Assembly: GCA_020629995.1 (NCBI GenBank)
Contig: JAHDCH010000082.1
Location: 1 to 10,089, forward strand
DNA length: 10,089 bases
Reading direction: 5' to 3'
Origin: Pseudaestuariivita sp.
Lineage (GTDB): Bacteria > Pseudomonadota > Alphaproteobacteria > Rhodobacterales > Rhodobacteraceae
The notes under the pieces were generated by a model. The model was not told where the DNA came from and did not search any database. It saw nothing but the letters and a program-made list of their open reading frames with translations. Each line of letters opens with the position of its first letter. Position 1 is the stretch's first letter. Position numbers and translations under genes: made by a program. Shown here in pieces: positions 7,108 through 10,089 of this stretch.

Positions 7108-7802
7108 TCGACCCGCCCACCGAACTGACCCTGCGCGAAGACTGGCCACGCCCCACGGCGGATCAGATCGCCGCCTTCCGGAACGTTCCGGCCAGCGTCG
7201 TGTCGGATGCCATGAACGGGCGCGGCGCGCTTGCGTCGTGCATCGGCCCGGTGCTGGCGGCACCGGGCGTACCCACCCATGTGGCCGGGCCGGCGCTGCC
7301 CGCTGACAACGGGCCGGGCAATGTTCTGGCCACCCTCGGCGCGCTGGCCTTTGCGCGCCCCGGGGATGTGCTGGTGGCGTCTGTGTCGGGCCATGGCGAG
7401 ATGGCTGCGCTGGGCGACCGCGTGGCGGGGATGCTGGCCAACAGCGGTGGCGTCGGCATCGTCACCGACGGCCCCGTGCGGGATGCGGCCGGGCTCGAAC
7501 AGGTGGGCTTGCCGGTCTGGGCCACGGGCCTCACACCTGCCACGCCGCACAGCAACGGGCCCGGGCGGATCGGCCTGCCCATGACCATGGCAGGCCAGAC
7601 CATTGCTCCGGGCGACATGATTGTCGCAGACCGTGACGGCGTCGTGGTGGTGCCCATAGCCGAGCTGGACGAGGTGATCGCCCGCATCGCGCATGTGACA
7701 CGGCTGGAAGCCGAGCTGGACGCCGAGGTCTCGGACAAGGGTCTGACCGTGCCGGATGGGATCCGCGAAATGCTGTCTTCGGCGGCAGTGAAACGGGTGT
7801 AG
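7104..7802 (+). CDS. RraA/HMG-aldolase family protein (class II 4-hydroxy-4-methyl-2-oxoglutarate aldolase-like)
   Basis: This 232-aa protein belongs to the RraA-like fold that includes Mg-dependent HMG/CHA aldolases, which split 4-hydroxy-4-methyl-2-oxoglutarate into pyruvate and also decarboxylate oxaloacetate. The active-site block [12 protein letters not shown] (116-127) holds the conserved R126-D127 pair. The pyruvate-binding region around [13 protein letters not shown] (104-116) and the DRDGVVVVP strand (176-184) are intact. It is much longer than the RNase E inhibitor RraA of Escherichia coli (161 aa) and close to the length of the aldolases, so the enzyme reading is preferred. The start overlaps the acpS stop (ATGA) and is served by AAGGAG at 7090-7095 within acpS, so translation is probably coupled. 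The true substrate cannot be read from sequence, and the linkage to acpS and lepB does not suggest one. Confidence 0.88.
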   Translation: MIDPPTELTLREDWPRPTADQIAAFRNVPASVVSDAMNGRGALASCIGPVLAAPGVPTHVAGPALPADNGPGNVLATLGALAFARPGDVLVASVSGHGEMAALGDRVAGMLANSGGVGIVTDGPVRDAAGLEQVGLPVWATGLTPATPHSNGPGRIGLPMTMAGQTIAPGDMIVADRDGVVVVPIAELDEVIARIAHVTRLEAELDAEVSDKGLTVPDGIREMLSSAAVKRV

Positions 7803-7805
7803 CCA

Positions 7806-7834
7806 TTGACACCTTGCGCCCCCGGCGCGATGTA
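7806..7834 (+). promoter_or_regulatory. Possible promoter upstream of lepB
   Basis: A perfect TTGACA (7806-7811) lies four bases after the RraA-like stop codon, 66 bp before lepB. At 17 bp spacing the -10 would be GATGTA (7829-7834), a poor match; TGTAGC at 19 bp is slightly better. It suggests that lepB-rnc can be transcribed independently of the inserted upstream gene. Confidence 0.35.
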
Positions 7835-7871
7835 GCGCAAATCTCAGAACCCAACCCAGCGAGGGTACGCC

Positions 7872-8714
7872 ATGGCCAAGGCCGAGCCGAAAAAGGGCAA
7901 TCCGATCATCGAGACGATCAAGACGATCGTTTACGCCCTGCTGATCGCTGGTATTTTCAGGTCGCTGTTCTTTCAGCCGTTCTGGATCCCGTCGGGGTCG
8001 ATGAAGGACACGCTGCTGATCGGTGACTTCCTGTTCGTGAACAAGATGTCCTATGGCTACAGCTACGCCTCGTGCCCATCGGTCATCATCCCGCGCTTTG
8101 GCATCAACGTCGATGCCGAGGACATCTGCGGCTGGATGAAGAAAGAGGATGGCGGCCGCTATTGGGGCGGTGAGCCCGAGCGCGGCGATGTTGTCGTCTT
8201 CCGCCACCCCGTGTCGGGCCGCGACTTTATCAAGCGCCTTGTCGGAATGCCGGGTGAAACGGTGCAGATGAACGACGGTGTGCCCTATATCAACGGCACG
8301 CCAGTCGCGGTGGCCGATGATGGCCTGTTTGTCGAAGAGGCCGGCCCGCAAGGCCCGCAGGGCCTGCGCCCCCGCTGCGCCAATGGTCCGGTCGGAGATG
8401 GCGGCCGCTGCGAAAAGGCCAAGCAGACCCAAACGCTGCCCGGCGGTGTCAGCCATTCGGTGCTGGATATCGGGCTGCAGGGATCTGACAACACGCCGGT
8501 CTACACGATCCCCGAAGGCTACTACTTCTTCATGGGGGACAACCGCGACAACTCGTCCGACAGCCGCGTTCCGCAATCAGTGGGCGGGGTGGGCCTTGTC
8601 CCGTATGAAAACCTCGTGGGCCGGGCGGACCGCATCATGTTCTCGTCCGCTGGCCGGTCGATGCTGTTCTTCTGGACATGGCGCGGCGACCGCTTCTTCA
8701 AGGCGATCGAGTGA
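7872..8714 (+). CDS. lepB: Signal peptidase I
   Basis: This 280-aa inner-membrane serine protease with a Ser-Lys dyad removes signal peptides from exported proteins at the periplasmic face. One N-terminal membrane segment (about 12-34) is followed by the catalytic [13 protein letters not shown] with S43. The general base K121 lies in [13 protein letters not shown], and the late box [11 protein letters not shown] spans 222-232. Domain II contains a Gly/Pro-rich loop [10 protein letters not shown] (158-167) and cysteines C169 and C180, placed as a likely disulfide as in other family members; C68 and C86 form a second possible pair. The ATG at 7872 has GAGGG six bases upstream. The stop overlaps the GTG start of rnc. 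All key residues are intact. Confidence 0.96.
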   Translation: MAKAEPKKGNPIIETIKTIVYALLIAGIFRSLFFQPFWIPSGSMKDTLLIGDFLFVNKMSYGYSYASCPSVIIPRFGINVDAEDICGWMKKEDGGRYWGGEPERGDVVVFRHPVSGRDFIKRLVGMPGETVQMNDGVPYINGTPVAVADDGLFVEEAGPQGPQGLRPRCANGPVGDGGRCEKAKQTQTLPGGVSHSVLDIGLQGSDNTPVYTIPEGYYFFMGDNRDNSSDSRVPQSVGGVGLVPYENLVGRADRIMFSSAGRSMLFFWTWRGDRFFKAIE

Positions 8715-9394
8715 AGCTGTCAGCCGAGCTGAAGGCCTTTGAGGGACGGCTGGGTCACAGCTTTGCCGAGCCCGAGCTTCTGGTGCAGGCGCTAACCCAT
8801 TCCTCGGTCGGCTCGCCGACCCGGGGCGATTACCAACGGCTGGAATTTCTGGGTGACCGTGTGCTGGGCCTCGTGATGGCCGAAGCGCTGCTCGAGGCGG
8901 ACAAGGGCGCCAGCGAAGGCCAGCTGGCCCCTCGTTATAATGCATTGGTGCGCAAGGAAGCCTGCGCCGATGTGGCCCGCCAGATAGATCTGGGCGCGGC
9001 GCTGAAACTGGGCCGGTCCGAGATGATCACCGGCGGGCGGCGCAAACAGGCGCTGCTGGGGGATGCGATGGAAGCGGTGATCGCCGCCGTGTATCGTGAT
9101 GCCGGCTTTGCGGCGGCCAAGGCGCTGGTGCTGCGACTGTGGGGCGAGCGGATCACAACCGTCAAGGAAGACGCGCGCGATGCCAAGACCGCGCTTCAGG
9201 AATGGGCGCAGGCGCGGGGATTGCCGCCTCCGGCCTATGTGGACGTGGCCCGCTCGGGGCCCGATCATGCGCCCGTCTTCACGGTCGAGGCGCAACTGGC
9301 CTCGGGTCAGGCGGCACGGGCGCAGGCCAAATCCAAGCGCGAGGCGCAACAGGGCGCGGCAACAACGCTGCTGGCCGAGGTCTCGGGGTCTTAG
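8711..9394 (+). CDS. rnc: Ribonuclease III
   Basis: This 227-aa double-strand-specific endoribonuclease processes the rRNA precursor and many mRNA and antisense duplexes. Domain order is the endonuclease domain (about 1-150) with signature [11 protein letters not shown] (43-53; E45 and D49) and [12 protein letters not shown] (117-128; metal residues D118 and E121), then a dsRNA-binding domain (about 157-223) starting [14 protein letters not shown] and ending with a Lys/Arg helix. The GTG at 8711 overlaps the lepB TGA as GTGA and gives the family N-terminus [17 protein letters not shown]. An ATG at 8678 would extend 11 residues into lepB and lacks family support. The stop TAG (9392-9394) overlaps the stop of the convergent downstream gene. 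In many relatives era follows rnc; here it does not follow directly. Confidence 0.95.
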   Translation: MKLSAELKAFEGRLGHSFAEPELLVQALTHSSVGSPTRGDYQRLEFLGDRVLGLVMAEALLEADKGASEGQLAPRYNALVRKEACADVARQIDLGAALKLGRSEMITGGRRKQALLGDAMEAVIAAVYRDAGFAAAKALVLRLWGERITTVKEDARDAKTALQEWAQARGLPPPAYVDVARSGPDHAPVFTVEAQLASGQAARAQAKSKREAQQGAATTLLAEVSGS

Positions 9395-10029
9395 AACATC
9401 GACAGGGCGCTGGCGGCGGCCTGCGTGGCGTTCAGCGCAACCAGCGTGCTGGTGGTGATCAACGCGTGGCACGCGGCGCGGCGTTCCGGGCTACCCAGGC
9501 CCAGTTCGCGGCGCAGCGTCTTGACCTCGTCCGCCGCGGCGGGCGCGATCATGCCGTGCCGGATCAGCTGGTCTGCCAGCTGCAGCCGCCTGTCGGGATC
9601 CATGCGCAGCGCGGCCCGGCGGGCGGGACGCGGTGTGCGTGCGCCGGTCGGCAGGGCCACAACGCGTGCAGGGCGCGGTGCGGCCGGGGCAGCAGGCGCG
9701 GGATCCAGCACGTTCAGGAACGTCTCGCGGTCCACAATCATGTCGGGGTCCAGCCATCCGATGCTGTGCACAGGCGCGTTACGCACCATACCAAGCGCCA
9801 CGCGCGCCAGTTCGGTTTTGTCCGCATCGCGTGCGACCAGATCAAAAATACCGTCCCCGGAACGCACAAGGGCGACAGTCGCACTGTCGCCCTTGGTTTC
9901 TGTGTCGTCCGCGTTTTCGTTGCGCGCGGCGGGTCGCAAGTCATCCAGCAGCGCGCGCAAGGTTGGGGTGGGATCCGGCATGCCTCGGGTGTCGATATAG
10001 AGGCGGGCAGTTACGAATGCGTCTGTCAT
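9391..10029 (-). CDS. Hypothetical protein with a two-part layout and Ala/Pro/Arg linker
   Basis: I do not recognise this 212-aa protein. Residues 1-108 form a mixed hydrophobic/acidic segment ([11 protein letters not shown], then [23 protein letters not shown], then [12 protein letters not shown]). Residues 109-141 are a low-complexity linker rich in Ala, Pro and Arg. Residues 142-212 look helical ([29 protein letters not shown]) and end in a Thr/Ala/Leu-rich stretch. No signal peptide or clear membrane span is seen. Two in-frame ATGs compete: 10038 directly abuts GGGGAG (10039-10044), while 10029 lies nine bases from it and is preferred. Third codon positions are G/C-rich and the frame is clean, supporting a real gene. 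It is convergent with rnc and shares the bases TTAG (9391-9394) with its stop. It could be lineage-specific. Confidence 0.75.
   Translation of the reverse strand: MTDAFVTARLYIDTRGMPDPTPTLRALLDDLRPAARNENADDTETKGDSATVALVRSGDGIFDLVARDADKTELARVALGMVRNAPVHSIGWLDPDMIVDRETFLNVLDPAPAAPAAPRPARVVALPTGARTPRPARRAALRMDPDRRLQLADQLIRHGMIAPAAADEVKTLRRELGLGSPERRAACHALITTSTLVALNATQAAASALSMF
9867..9895. repeat. Perfect 13-bp inverted repeat with 3-nt loop inside the hypothetical gene
   Basis: CAAGGGCGACAGT (9867-9879) and ACTGTCGCCCTTG (9883-9895) are perfect reverse complements around CGC. On the plus strand the stem is followed by GTTTC, only a weak T run; on the minus strand no T run follows. Within the hypothetical gene it encodes roughly residues 45-54 ([10 protein letters not shown]). 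It resembles an intrinsic terminator or protein-binding palindrome more than a coding accident, but no function can be assigned. Confidence 0.7.
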
Positions 10030-10089
10030 TGTTATCATCTCCCCAGATGTCGACCGAATCGATATCGGCGAGGTGGTGCAATTTTAGGG

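Noticed and set aside
8345..8372. Collagen-like GPQGPQG stretch in lepB as an inserted foreign segment
   Set aside because: It lies in the variable loop of the periplasmic domain where signal peptidases differ in length. The flanking cysteines and catalytic motifs are normal.
7041..8576. A 511-codon minus-strand open frame opposite the RraA-like gene and lepB
   Set aside because: It is in codon register with both sense genes and has no motif; a shadow of biased codon use.
8678..8713. Upstream ATG start for rnc at 8678
   Set aside because: It would add 11 residues encoded inside lepB that do not resemble RNase III. The GTG at 8711 overlapping the lepB stop gives the normal N-terminus.
9440..9453. 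ACCAG-CGTG-CTGGT hairpin 45 bp after the rnc stop as a terminator
   Set aside because: The stem is only five base pairs and is not followed by a T run.

Overview
The window is GC-rich (about two thirds G+C by eye) with strong G/C preference at third codon positions. Its protein sequences and gene order are typical of an alphaproteobacterium of the Rhodobacteraceae (roseobacter/Rhodobacter group). That assignment is an inference from protein style and synteny; no rRNA or other marker is present. Nearly all of it is chromosomal housekeeping DNA. I see no transposon, phage, CRISPR array, tRNA, rRNA or toxin-antitoxin signature.

Left part (1-1550, minus strand): a NYN/LabA-like (DUF88) putative nuclease gene lies 63 bp upstream of ispH, the last enzyme of the MEP isoprenoid pathway. 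ispH is cut by the left edge. A 133-bp divergent intergenic region (1551-1683) separates them from the plus-strand genes.

Centre (1684-6398, plus strand): folK (folate pathway), then rpoZ (RNA polymerase omega) with its own probable promoter, then a full-length bifunctional (p)ppGpp synthetase/hydrolase (rsh), a DUF2062 membrane protein starting one base after the rsh stop, and pdxJ (vitamin B6). The rpoZ-rsh pair joins the alarmone enzyme to a subunit that helps form an alarmone binding site on RNA polymerase; the omega here keeps the N-terminal MARVTV sequence.

Right part (6399-9394, plus strand): a 292-bp interval with a doubtful 67-aa ORF, acpS (holo-ACP synthase), an RraA/HMG-aldolase-like gene overlapping acpS by ATGA, lepB (signal peptidase I) and rnc (RNase III, GTG start overlapping the lepB stop). 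acpS, lepB and rnc form a familiar alphaproteobacterial cluster; the RraA-like gene looks like an insertion into it.

Right edge (9391-10029, minus strand): an unrecognised 212-aa protein gene, convergent with rnc and overlapping it by 4 bp at the stop codons. It contains a perfect 13-bp inverted repeat with a 3-nt loop.

I did not find a convincing new multi-gene system. The points most worth a second look are the unknown gene and its tail-to-tail overlap with rnc, the hairpin inside it, the RraA-like insertion, and the pdxJ-acpS interval.
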